DNA of 64,000 nt from Roseihalotalea indica (GTDB taxonomy: Bacteria > Bacteroidota > Bacteroidia > Cytophagales > Cyclobacteriaceae), in contig NZ_JAINFL010000003.1 in assembly GCF_022458895.1 (NCBI RefSeq), forward strand, positions 480,300-544,299, read 5' to 3'. Shown piece by piece: positions 33,916-42,798 of the stretch. Under the pieces are notes generated by a model. The model did not search any database, was not told the origin of the DNA, and saw nothing but the letters and a program-made list of their open reading frames with translations. Positions within the stretch are counted from its first letter, which is position 1. Each line of letters opens with the position of its first letter. The position numbers and the translations under genes were made by a program.

Positions 33916-34722
33916 ATGCGATTTAACTTGACATTACAGATCATTGGCCAAAACCGGATTCTTCCCATTAACTACCAGTATCCACTGCATAGCTGGATAT
34001 ACCGGGTCATACAGCAGGCCAATGCTGAGTTTAGCCAATTCCTGCACGGTGAAGGCTATCGGCTGGGCGACCGACAATTCAAGCTGTTTACCTTTTCTCA
34101 ACTGAACGGAGAGCCGTACCGGATTTACAAAAAGGAACAGCGTATTGGCTTCTACGGAAACGAATTGCAGCTAGGCATCAGTTTTTGGATACCCGAAGCG
34201 GCCGAGCACTTTATCCGAGGCTTGTTTATGGGACAGCAATTCAGGTTGGGCGACCGCCTGAGCCAGGTGGATTTTGAAGTGGTACGTATTGAGGCCCTAC
34301 CCCGACCGCTATTTGAAGAGGTAATGCACTACCGCACCGCCACCCCAGTGGTAGTGAGCGTTCATGTACCCGAGCACAAACACCCTCAGTATCGGGCACC
34401 AAACGATGAAGGTTACGCTCAGCGATTGCTAATGAACTTGCAACGAAAAGCGGAAGCCGTGGGGCTGAGCCTACCCATGACCAGCGCAACGGCCTTTCAT
34501 GAAGGGAAACTTGATTTTGCTGATGAATGGAAATTGGACCTGAGCGGCCCTTTTCGTAGGAAAGGAATCTTCGTAAAACAGCATACCCCCATGCAGAATA
34601 AGATTATCGGGTATATCTATCACTTTGAAATGATAGCCCCACCCGAAGTACAGCAGCTAGCGTACTATGCGGGTTTAGGGGAGGATAATAGTATGGGGTT
34701 TGGATATTGCGATGTAAAATGA
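33916..34722 (+). CDS. cas6: Cas6 crRNA-processing endoribonuclease
   Basis: 268 residues from the ATG at 33916; a TTG at 33880 would add 12. The N-terminal MRFNLTLQIIGQNRILPINYQYPL and YRVIQQANAEFSQFLH are the usual first RAMP fold of Cas6, and the C-terminus has the glycine-rich loop LGEDNSMGFGYCDV. His residues near the N-terminus (YPLHSW) are in the position of the catalytic histidine. It cuts the CRISPR transcript inside each repeat, leaving an 8-nt 5' handle that here would be ATTGAAAT. It overlaps cas3 by 4 bases (ATGA). Confidence 0.92.
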   Translation: MRFNLTLQIIGQNRILPINYQYPLHSWIYRVIQQANAEFSQFLHGEGYRLGDRQFKLFTFSQLNGEPYRIYKKEQRIGFYGNELQLGISFWIPEAAEHFIRGLFMGQQFRLGDRLSQVDFEVVRIEALPRPLFEEVMHYRTATPVVVSVHVPEHKHPQYRAPNDEGYAQRLLMNLQRKAEAVGLSLPMTSATAFHEGKLDFADEWKLDLSGPFRRKGIFVKQHTPMQNKIIGYIYHFEMIAPPEVQQLAYYAGLGEDNSMGFGYCDVK

Positions 34723-37241
34723 TAAGAGATTACTATCATCAATTGACTTCGTTTTTCCCCTATAAGTATCAAATAGAAGTTGCTAACCTGCTTTTAGGAG
34801 GCAAAAATGTAATCTTAACTGTACCTACAGGGGCAGGAAAAACATGGGCATCGATTGTTCCTTTTTTATATGCATTGGAGCATCCTGAAATAACATTTCC
34901 TAAAAAGATGGTATATAGTCTGCCATTAAGAACCCTGACCAACTCTATTTATACCGATATCATTGATAACAAATGTATTCAAGAGCGATTTCCTAGAATC
35001 ACACGGCAGACTGGCGAATTCTCAGATGATAAGTATTTTGAGCAGGATATTATATTCTCAACCATTGACCAGACGTTAAGTAATTTCCTATGCTTTCCAT
35101 TGGCATTATCACCCAGACAGGCAAATATCAATGCAGGAGCTTTGGTTGGAAGCTATCTAGTATTTGATGAGTTTCATTTGCTAGATGCCAATTTGTCTAT
35201 GGCAACTACGCTTGGCATGTTAAAAATGCTAGGTAATCTATGTCGTTGTTGTATTATGACCGCTACATTGAGTAAGGAGTTTACTGAAGCAGTAAGAGAG
35301 GTATTGCCTAACTTTAGCATTGTTTCTCTAGACGATAATAAGTACCAGGCAGACAAAGAAAAAATAGGCTCATTACTTCCGAAGGTAGATAAGAAGAAAC
35401 TAAAAGTTGAAAATGAACCACTGTCGGCAATTAGAATTGCTGAGATGCATTCATCTAAAACGATTGTCATTTGCAATCGAGTAGAGACTGCTCAAATAAT
35501 TTATAATGATTTAATAGACATCTATGATACGAAACAGCACCCAAACCTCTCTCAGATAAAGCGGGAGAACATCATTTGTCTTCATGCCCGTTTTTTTGAT
35601 AAAGACCGGAAAGAAAAAGAAAGCTTATTAAAGCAACTCTTTGGCAAAAAAACCAATGAAAATGAGGAAGCTATCTTAATCGCAACCCAGGTAATAGAAG
35701 CAGGTATGGATATTTCCTGTGATGTGATGCACACCGAGATATCTCCTGCTAATTCATTCCTGCAACGAGCAGGACGATGTGCCAGATTTGAAAATCAAAA
35801 AGGGTACATTTATGTTTATGATGTTCTCGATGAAATGGATAAAGTCGCATTAGAGAACGCTAAGAGCAATGACGATAGAAACGAAATCAGAAGAATAAAT
35901 AACAAGTATCTACCATATAAAGAGCCTCTATGTCGAGCAACACTTGTTGAGCTTAGAAAGTATGAAAGCCTAGATGGAGGCACTCCTAAAGACATTATTG
36001 AAAAGGTATTAGGTGAGGAAGAAAAAACAGTGATTAACCAGCTTCAATTAGGATATTACAACTTTAAAGAGATAAAAGAGAGTTGGAACGAATGTCAGAA
36101 GAATCACTATCGTAGTACGATTAGAGATATACAGAGCGTAGATATTACCATCATAGATGATGGAATGGGGGCTGATGTTATCAAATACCCATATGCTCTT
36201 CAGTCGCTAAGTATGTATAAATGGAGCTTGGTTGGGTGGCTGAATAAAATTGTGAAGGGTGAAGGACCTGAGCCTTTTGACGAAGAAGATTGGCTTGTAA
36301 AAGAATTATACGAACCGGATGATCTCTTTTTGGAGAATGATGAAGAAATTAAGATTAGGTTGAAAGAGATAACCGACTTTAAAAGCTTGCCAGCCAGGGT
36401 ATATGTTAATGCTAAATATTTAGGTTATGATGAATCTTTCGGGTTTAATTGGCAGTACGAAGAGACTTTTAATGTAGTATCACCTCGGAAGGAGAGCAAA
36501 GAAAAAGAAGATAATATTAGCGCTTTAAAGAAAGACACCTTCTATCAGCACAATAAAGCATTGCTAGGTGCTTTTGCCCAAGAATTTCTAGGTGAGGATG
36601 AAAGTAAACTCGATTTTGCTTTCACACAAATTGCTAAATATATAGGTAACACAGTCTTAAAGAGGCTTGACTTTATTAAAATAATAAAGCTTATGATTGT
36701 ACTGCACGATTACGGGAAGCTTAATAATGATTGGCAAAAACCAATGCAGCACTATCAAGCTTTAAAAGAAGGAGTCAACCCTAAAGACTTCCTTGAAATA
36801 CTAGGGCATACGGATTATGATTATAAGGATGAGTATGATATTCAACTAAGTAAAAAGGCAAATCTTAACAGCAGACCAGCTCATGCTGGGGTTGGTGCCT
36901 ATGTAGCTCAAGAAGTATTATCCGACATGTACGAAGATGACTACATCACTAGTAGTATATCAATGGCAATTGCCCGCCACCATAGCCCAAAGACTTCAGA
37001 CTATCCTAGTTTTGATATAACTGATCAGAACTATAGTGCTATGCAAAAACTGCTAGATGAGATAGCATTGAATGTTGAATTAGAGAAAAAGGAAACACAA
37101 GGAAATTTGGAAGGGTTTGTATTTGATGATTGGGAACGAGAGCAGCTAGTTTATCTCTTCTTTGCCCGTATTCTAAGGATTTGTGATCAAAGAGCTACTG
37201 AAGATTTTGAGAAATATCTAATTGAAGAAAACAATGTATAA
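34719..37241 (+). CDS. cas3: Cas3 helicase-nuclease with C-terminal HD domain
   Basis: 840 residues from the ATG at 34719. SF2 helicase first: motif I PTGAGKT (about 36-42), motif II DEFH (about 150-153), motif III TATLS, and motif VI QRAGRCAR (near 345-352). The HD nuclease follows: LHDYGKLNNDW with HD near 662-663, RPAHAG near 721 and ARHH near 752-755. Most Cas3 proteins have HD before the helicase, so this order is reversed; reversed Cas3 is known in some minor type I variants such as I-G. It unwinds and degrades target DNA after recruitment by Cascade. The gene is notably AT-rich compared with cas6 just before it. It overlaps cas8 by 20 bases at most. Confidence 0.93.
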   Translation: MIRDYYHQLTSFFPYKYQIEVANLLLGGKNVILTVPTGAGKTWASIVPFLYALEHPEITFPKKMVYSLPLRTLTNSIYTDIIDNKCIQERFPRITRQTGEFSDDKYFEQDIIFSTIDQTLSNFLCFPLALSPRQANINAGALVGSYLVFDEFHLLDANLSMATTLGMLKMLGNLCRCCIMTATLSKEFTEAVREVLPNFSIVSLDDNKYQADKEKIGSLLPKVDKKKLKVENEPLSAIRIAEMHSSKTIVICNRVETAQIIYNDLIDIYDTKQHPNLSQIKRENIICLHARFFDKDRKEKESLLKQLFGKKTNENEEAILIATQVIEAGMDISCDVMHTEISPANSFLQRAGRCARFENQKGYIYVYDVLDEMDKVALENAKSNDDRNEIRRINNKYLPYKEPLCRATLVELRKYESLDGGTPKDIIEKVLGEEEKTVINQLQLGYYNFKEIKESWNECQKNHYRSTIRDIQSVDITIIDDGMGADVIKYPYALQSLSMYKWSLVGWLNKIVKGEGPEPFDEEDWLVKELYEPDDLFLENDEEIKIRLKEITDFKSLPARVYVNAKYLGYDESFGFNWQYEETFNVVSPRKESKEKEDNISALKKDTFYQHNKALLGAFAQEFLGEDESKLDFAFTQIAKYIGNTVLKRLDFIKIIKLMIVLHDYGKLNNDWQKPMQHYQALKEGVNPKDFLEILGHTDYDYKDEYDIQLSKKANLNSRPAHAGVGAYVAQEVLSDMYEDDYITSSISMAIARHHSPKTSDYPSFDITDQNYSAMQKLLDEIALNVELEKKETQGNLEGFVFDDWEREQLVYLFFARILRICDQRATEDFEKYLIEENNV

Positions 37242-39000
37242 AGAGTTTTACATTCATAAAAGATCAAACACTTATGCTGAAACTTTAGAAGCTTTTGGAG
37301 TAGCTATTCTGATTGAACAGATTTTAGAACGATTGGACGTAGTCGGACGCAAAGTAATTGTCGAAGATAAAGGGCTGTACCACATGATTACTACTAACAA
37401 AGAGATCACTGATCAAATGCTTGATACTCTGAGTTACTTTCAGATTATTAAGTTTATTATTAAAGACAACAGTACAACTCTTCCTGAAAATATTGGCAAC
37501 AGTGCCTGTTTTGACTATCCTGCCCAAAAAGCTATTGTAGATAATATAAAAGAAAGAAAAAATCAGGCGTTAGCTATTAAAGATGTCGATCTTAGGAAAA
37601 AGGAATACCTAAAGGTAATTGAAGAACAACTGTCAGAATTTGGTGAAAAGATAGATGCTGAATTTGATGTATATCGTGAGATAAAAGGCAACCCATATGC
37701 TTCATTTACCAAACTCTATCTTAATTTACACGAACACCAAGATAGGTTCTCAAATTTGATTCGTGAGATACTGAGCCACTATGCTCTTTTGCCTGTCACT
37801 TCCAGATCGTTTAGACTGGTTGATGAAAAACCTACTGCCCAACAGCTATTTAACCCTAATCAGGGTAAGGGGCTAAACAAGAGTAAAGCTAATAACGCAT
37901 CAATGGGCAACCTAAAATCTTCATGGATAGCTGAGACCATGAAGATGTCGGGAGCGCTAAAAATGATGTCAGTTCAATACGTGAAAGTAGGGTCTGGATA
38001 CGATTTGAAAGTATATGTCCCTGAATTTAATCATATTCAATTAAGTAAAGGTATTAAGCTTATTACTGAGTTTAAGAGGCATCTGAAAAGTGCTTCTCCC
38101 ATTAAATTAGATATTATAAACATCTTAAATCTTACTATTGAGTTTATTAAGCAAACTCCCGATTATAAAAAAGGTAGAATCAAAGATACCATCAAAGGGT
38201 TTCATTCGGTTTACCAAAAGGATTTAGGACAAAATAAAGCGGTAGCTAATATTTCTTTTATCAACACCCCGGAATTTATAACCTATTCAAATCGGGAAGA
38301 AGGACATGAATGGATAGATATTCTGGAAAGTCAAAAAAATATTATCAAAGGGATTGAAGAGAAGGGAGACTCAACTCAAGGGTTGCAAAACTATCGCAAC
38401 TTTTTGGGGAGTGTGGGCAATGCCGCACTTGAATACTTCGCTAAGTTCAGCTACTGGTACGCTAGTTATGTGATGCATTCTTTAGATAGAGAGAAATATT
38501 ATGTAAAGCCTTTCAAAGCAGAAACGTTAACTAAATTATATACCTGTATGGATTCTAATCTCACTGAAATTATTCAAAACGAAGGGTTTCAAGCAGTTGC
38601 CCAAGCCATTCGTAGAAGCACAGTTACTTTGCAATACACTCCTAAGGAAAACAGAAAATTTGAGATCCGCTATGGTTTAGCTCAGCAGTTGCAAAATAAA
38701 TCAAAATCAAAAGACGATTTAGCCACTTTCGTAGGTGAGTTTGTTACTAGATATAATGCAGAATTGGCAAATAAAGTTGATACGCTCATTAAAGGTGGTA
38801 TCACTTCACAAAATGCTGCAAAAAGTCTAGGCAGAGCTAATGTAAAGGATACAGAGCTACTACAACTCTACGCACTTCTAGATAATCATCCACCACATCT
38901 AATTGGTGCTCTATTGGCCTCATACGGTTTTGCTTTAACTAAAAAAGAAGCCCCAAAAGAAGAAACAACTAGTACCGAAGATATTGAAACTGAAAACTAA
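37222..39000 (+). CDS. cas8: Cas8-type large subunit of the type I effector complex
   Basis: 592 residues starting MKKTMYKEFYIHKRS (another ATG at 37234 would cut 4 residues and reduce the overlap with cas3). No enzymatic motif. Assignment rests on position between cas3 and cas7, size and helical character, plus a central segment SSWIAETMKMSGALKMMSVQYVK and C-terminal helical bundle. Large subunits recognise the PAM and bind the crRNA 5' handle. No CxxC zinc pairs like those in Cst1 are visible. The subtype is unresolved between I-A-like and I-B-like. The C-terminal helical part could also be translated internally as the small subunit (Cas11), since no separate cas11 gene is present. Confidence 0.8.
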   Translation: MKKTMYKEFYIHKRSNTYAETLEAFGVAILIEQILERLDVVGRKVIVEDKGLYHMITTNKEITDQMLDTLSYFQIIKFIIKDNSTTLPENIGNSACFDYPAQKAIVDNIKERKNQALAIKDVDLRKKEYLKVIEEQLSEFGEKIDAEFDVYREIKGNPYASFTKLYLNLHEHQDRFSNLIREILSHYALLPVTSRSFRLVDEKPTAQQLFNPNQGKGLNKSKANNASMGNLKSSWIAETMKMSGALKMMSVQYVKVGSGYDLKVYVPEFNHIQLSKGIKLITEFKRHLKSASPIKLDIINILNLTIEFIKQTPDYKKGRIKDTIKGFHSVYQKDLGQNKAVANISFINTPEFITYSNREEGHEWIDILESQKNIIKGIEEKGDSTQGLQNYRNFLGSVGNAALEYFAKFSYWYASYVMHSLDREKYYVKPFKAETLTKLYTCMDSNLTEIIQNEGFQAVAQAIRRSTVTLQYTPKENRKFEIRYGLAQQLQNKSKSKDDLATFVGEFVTRYNAELANKVDTLIKGGITSQNAAKSLGRANVKDTELLQLYALLDNHPPHLIGALLASYGFALTKKEAPKEETTSTEDIETEN

Positions 39001-39008
39001 CAATCCTA

Positions 39009-39997
39009 TGTCCGATAACACCAAAACTATTGCATCTCTCTCGATCAGTGGAGAAATAACCCTAAATCTTCATTCTCTAAATAACGAAGGAGGAGAAGGA
39101 AATCAAATTATTACCCGACAGGTTACTATAGTCGATAAACAGGGTGATACCCATACTGTGAATGCCATCTCAGGTGATATGTTCAAGCATATCAACGCAG
39201 TACATTTATCTCAACTCGCAAAAGAGCAAAAGCTTCCACTCAGCAGTTACGCAGAAAAGTTAAACCCTAATCGTATTTCAAAAGGAGACTTTGAAACGTA
39301 CCTCAGTAGTGACAAAAAACGAAAGAATGAAACTTCTGCTGATATCGTAACGGCAATGATTGACATCTGTACGATTTGTGATGCGCACGGAATTCTAATT
39401 ACAGATAAAATAGGTGACAATAAAAATAGCTCAAACACCCCTAGAAAATCTACTATAGAGTTTGGATGGACAGTAGGAATTCCAAGTAAAACCAATACAG
39501 AAAGCTATTTACACACCAAGCTTGTACCAGATGCTTCCGGCGTTAGAGGTGAAGGTAGTAATGAGGGGCAAAACATCTTTCACCGTCCAGCCAATCATGG
39601 TGTTTATGCTTTTGTTTGTAGTATTGATGTATACAGAATTGGATTCAATGATATTTCGAGATCTTATGCTGTACAAGGAGATGATCGCTCTAATCGATAC
39701 AAAGCGCTTGTTCATAGTCTTCTGAATACATTCATCAATCCTAAAGGAGCTATGACCAGCACTCAGAAACCACATATTACAAATATGAAGGGTGTAGTGT
39801 CGGTATCGAGCAAGTTAACTCCTGCTCCTACGATTAGTGCGTTGGATGAGAATTATCAGCAGGAAATACAAACTATAGCTGAAAATCTTAATACTATTGA
39901 GCCAGGTTCAATAACAGTTGAAAAGTTCGAAGGTCTAGGTGAGCTATCCAAAATACTTACTGGTCTGATGAAATATGAACCTTATACAATACAGTAA
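39009..39997 (+). CDS. cas7: Cas7 backbone subunit (DevR/Cst2 family)
   Basis: 329 residues from the ATG at 39009 (MSDNTKTIASLSISGEITL); an upstream start at 38984 overlaps cas8. The RAMP-like fold is marked by SISGEITLNLHS, KSTIEFGWTVGIPS and FHRPANHGVYAFVCSIDVYRIGF, the last typical of the DevR/Cas7 autoregulator family. Several copies polymerise along the crRNA spacer to form the Cascade backbone. It is followed by cas5 after 2 bases. Confidence 0.9.
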
Positions 39998-39999
39998 AG

Positions 40000-40680
40000 A
40001 TGTCCTTTTCAGCTATCTATTTACCTACCTCTCTATTTTCTTTAAAAGACAGTAATGCTACTAACTCTGGAGCAAAGTCTTTATTTCTGCCTTCACCCTA
40101 TGCTATTAAGATGGCTATTTTAAATCAAGCTATTACTGTTGGTGGAGAACTGGAAAAGCTTGAAAGAAAAGGCAGTAAAGAGTTTGCGTATGTCAGGGAT
40201 GCGAAGATTGATTATTATATTTCCGAGGGTAGCAGTTTTTGTGTGAACAACTCTTTTGTAAAGATTCTAAAGCCAAATCGAAATGGTGATGGCTTTGCCC
40301 AAACTGTTGCATTTAGAGAATATGTTCATATATCTCACCCCTTAGAAATTATCTTTGATGTTAGCGGTGAGGAAGCTGAAATATTCTTAAAGCAATTTCT
40401 GCATAAAATAAACTACTTTGGGAAACGGGGGTGCTTTTTCCAGTTCCTCAAATATTCTGATTGTCCGAACAAAGCCAATGTTAAGCCATTTGAAGTACAC
40501 GCCGAATTGTCTGGCATTTTACAAGAGTATGATGACTTTGATAGAGAAAACAAGAAGGTATCATTTGAGAGTGTTAGCAACTTTTCTACTAAGTCAACTG
40601 TCCGTAGGAAAGAAGTACTAGTGCTCCCTCTGTCTTCTGTGGGTTCATCGAAATCATATACGGTATACAAAGTACTCTGA
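40000..40680 (+). CDS. cas5: Cas5 crRNA-handle-binding subunit (divergent)
   Basis: 226 residues. Begins MSFSAIYLPTSLFSLKDS and continues AKSLFLPSPYAIKMAILNQAI; KINYFGKRGCFFQFL resembles the Cas5 region containing FGKRG. The typical Cas5 N-terminus with a G-P-x-A-x-F pattern is not seen, so this is a divergent member closer to the archaeal-type Cas5a in appearance. It caps the 5' handle of the crRNA next to the large subunit. Lies between cas7 and cas4, and it is the last gene of the AT-rich block. Confidence 0.8.
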   Translation: MSFSAIYLPTSLFSLKDSNATNSGAKSLFLPSPYAIKMAILNQAITVGGELEKLERKGSKEFAYVRDAKIDYYISEGSSFCVNNSFVKILKPNRNGDGFAQTVAFREYVHISHPLEIIFDVSGEEAEIFLKQFLHKINYFGKRGCFFQFLKYSDCPNKANVKPFEVHAELSGILQEYDDFDRENKKVSFESVSNFSTKSTVRRKEVLVLPLSSVGSSKSYTVYKVL

Positions 40681-40681
40681 T

Positions 40682-41185
40682 GTGCCTGTAACCCCCACCC
40701 ATATTAACTATTATCATGTGTGCCACCGGAAGCTGTGGTTGTTTCATCATGGAATTCGGATGGAGCATACCTCGGATGTGGTTACGGAGGGGAAGTGGGT
40801 ACATGAAACCAGCTATCCGCAGCGAGGCGCTAAGTACACTGAGCTGGTGCTGCCTCATGCTAAAATTGACTATTACGATGCTCAGCAGCGCATTGTGCAT
40901 GAAGTAAAGAAAACCAATAAAGTGGAGCAGGCTCATATTGCCCAGGTGCAGTACTACCTGTATTTGCTAGAAGAGGCGGGGATAAAAGAACCTAAGGGCT
41001 TGCTGGAGTACCCTAAGTTGCGGCAGACCCGCGAAGTACTGCTGGATGAAACAACCCGGCGAGCAATTCCGCAATGGCTGGCGGATATTGAGCGTATCGT
41101 TAGCGAACTTAGCTGTCCGCCTACCATTAATAAGCCTATCTGCAAACGCTGTAGCTATTATGATTTTTGCTATGTAGACGAATGA
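40682..41185 (+). CDS. cas4: Cas4 exonuclease (adaptation)
   Basis: 167 residues from a GTG at 40682; the nearby ATG at 40680 is out of frame. PD-(D/E)xK nuclease of the RecB family: VCHRKLWLFHHGI at the N-terminus, HAKIDYY and HEVKKTNKVEQAH as the acidic/lysine core, and C-terminal CKRCSYYDFCYVDE. Together with the first cysteine this supplies the four ligands of an iron-sulfur cluster. Cas4 trims prespacers and selects PAM-containing DNA for Cas1-Cas2. It overlaps cas1 by 4 bases. Base composition shifts back to GC-richer here. Confidence 0.93.
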   Translation: MPVTPTHINYYHVCHRKLWLFHHGIRMEHTSDVVTEGKWVHETSYPQRGAKYTELVLPHAKIDYYDAQQRIVHEVKKTNKVEQAHIAQVQYYLYLLEEAGIKEPKGLLEYPKLRQTREVLLDETTRRAIPQWLADIERIVSELSCPPTINKPICKRCSYYDFCYVDE

Positions 41186-42186
41186 AGAAAACCTACTACC
41201 TGTTTAATCCCGGTCGGCTAAGCCGCAAAGATCAGACGTTGAAGTTTACTCCCGTAGATGAAAGCGGCAAGGAGGGGAAACCGCGCTACTTGCCGGTAGA
41301 AGGGGTAAAGCAATTGTTGGTATTCGGTAGTCTGGATGCCAATAGTGCGCTTTACAACTTCCTGGGCAAGCAGCAGATCAGCCTACACTTCTTTGATTAT
41401 TATGAGCACTATACCGGCTCGTTTTATCCGAAAGAATATTTACAGGCTGGTAAGGTACAAGTGGCGCAAACCGTTCACTATAGTGAATCAGGAAAGCGGG
41501 TTCGTTTAGCCCGCAAGTTGGTGGATGGGGCCAGTGCCAACATTTTGCGTAATCTCAAGTACTACAACAGTCGGGGTAAGGTGTTAGATAGCTACATTAC
41601 CGATATCACCCAGTGGCAACAGGCACTGCCGCAGGCCACCGATGTACCCACCCTGATGGGGTTGGAAGGGAACATTCGTCAGACCTACTATCAGGCCTTT
41701 GATGAGATTCTTAACGAGTTTCAGATGAATGGCCGCAGCAAGCAACCGCCAAAAAACGAAGTGAATGCTCTGATCTCGTTTGGCAATATGCTCTGCTATA
41801 CGGCCTGCCTGGATCAGATCTACCATACTCAGTTGAACCCTACCATCAGCTTTTTACACGAACCAGGCACCCGACGCTTTTCGCTGGCCCTGGATCTGGC
41901 CGAAATCTTTAAACCTCTACTGGTAGACCGGACAATTTTCAAGCTACTGAACCGGAAAGTGTTGCAAGCCAAAGACTTTGACAGCCGCTTAAACTGCATT
42001 ACTCTGAAGGAAGGCGGGAAGAAGAAGTTTGTAGAAGCTTGGGAAGATCGACTAAAGGAAACCATTAAGCACCGCAGTTTAAAGCGGAATGTCAGTTACC
42101 AGCACCTGATCAAACTGGAATGCTACAAACTAGCCAAGCACATAGTGGGCATCCAGCCCTATGAACCTTTCAAAGCCTGGTGGTAG
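41182..42186 (+). CDS. cas1: Cas1 integrase
   Basis: 334 residues from the ATG at 41182. Typical Cas1b-like N-terminal beta domain (YYLFNPGRLSRKDQTLKF ... LLVFGSLDANSALYNFLGKQ) and helical catalytic domain with E in LMGLEGNIRQ (near 161), H in SFLHEPGTRRF (near 226) and acidic residues in LALDLAEIFKP. With Cas2 it inserts new spacers at the leader end. Full length, no damage visible. Confidence 0.95.
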   Translation: MKKTYYLFNPGRLSRKDQTLKFTPVDESGKEGKPRYLPVEGVKQLLVFGSLDANSALYNFLGKQQISLHFFDYYEHYTGSFYPKEYLQAGKVQVAQTVHYSESGKRVRLARKLVDGASANILRNLKYYNSRGKVLDSYITDITQWQQALPQATDVPTLMGLEGNIRQTYYQAFDEILNEFQMNGRSKQPPKNEVNALISFGNMLCYTACLDQIYHTQLNPTISFLHEPGTRRFSLALDLAEIFKPLLVDRTIFKLLNRKVLQAKDFDSRLNCITLKEGGKKKFVEAWEDRLKETIKHRSLKRNVSYQHLIKLECYKLAKHIVGIQPYEPFKAWW

Positions 42187-42210
42187 GTTAGGACGGAAAC
42201 CGCAATTAGG

Positions 42211-42293
42211 TGAGCCGGAGACCGGATGCGAATTTGGGAACAGTAAAATTTCCCGATCTTCTTTCTCCGGCACCCGGATTCCGTTACTCACGT
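42211..42293. repeat. Imperfect inverted repeats between cas1 and cas2
   Basis: CCGGAGA (42215-42221) pairs with TCTCCGG (42264-42270), and inside it GGGAA (42236) pairs with TTCCC (42250). GTGAG/CTCAC lie at the outer edges. The 134-base cas1-cas2 gap is unusual because these genes usually overlap or abut. Confidence 0.5.
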
Positions 42294-42320
42294 TCTTTGA
42301 AATATTGTTATTTTTATCCT

Positions 42321-42581
42321 ATGTATATCATATTAGTCTATGACGTAGGAGAAAAACGGGTTGGTAAGATGTTAAAGCTTTGTCGCCGTTACCTGAACTG
42401 GATACAGAATTCGGTCTTTGAAGGGGAACTCAGCGAAGTGCAGCTTAAACAGCTAAAAGGTGAAGCTAACAGAATTATGGAGGAGAACGACAGCTTGATT
42501 TTGTTTAAAAGCCGGGAAGCGCGCTGGCTAGAAAAAGAAGTAATTGGCGAAGAAAAGGCATCTACCGATCAAATACTATAA
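42321..42581 (+). CDS. cas2: Cas2 adaptation protein
   Basis: 86 residues from the ATG at 42321 (MYIILVYDV). Ferredoxin-like fold with the family's first-strand aspartate in VYDVGEKRVGKM, then CRRYLNWIQNSVFEGELSE. It forms the central dimer of the Cas1-Cas2 spacer integrase. Followed directly by the CRISPR leader. An upstream frame from 42210 encodes no Cas2-like residues and is not used. Confidence 0.94.
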   Translation: MYIILVYDVGEKRVGKMLKLCRRYLNWIQNSVFEGELSEVQLKQLKGEANRIMEENDSLILFKSREARWLEKEVIGEEKASTDQIL

Positions 42582-42798
42582 AGCACTATTTTGTCGTCAA
42601 CGATCAAGCAAACCCGCCCTGCGGATTCAATTGTTATTAAGTCTGCAAATCACTACGTTGATAATCAGCAAATTAGCGTGTCGTCGTACCCCCGGCGAAA
42701 TCGTATCAATAAAGGTAGACGACGCTGTACATTAATGTTTACCATTTCAACCTTTGAATTCTAGGCCTCAAGGCCTATTTTTAGTATCAGAGCCCCGC
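42582..42798 (+). promoter_or_regulatory. CRISPR leader
   Basis: 217 bases between cas2 and the first repeat. The repeat orientation (ATTGAAAT handle at the 3' side) and adaptation genes upstream place the leader here. It ends with TAGGCCT-CA-AGGCCTA (42762-42777) followed by TTTTT, 22 bases before the first repeat. Confidence 0.75.
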
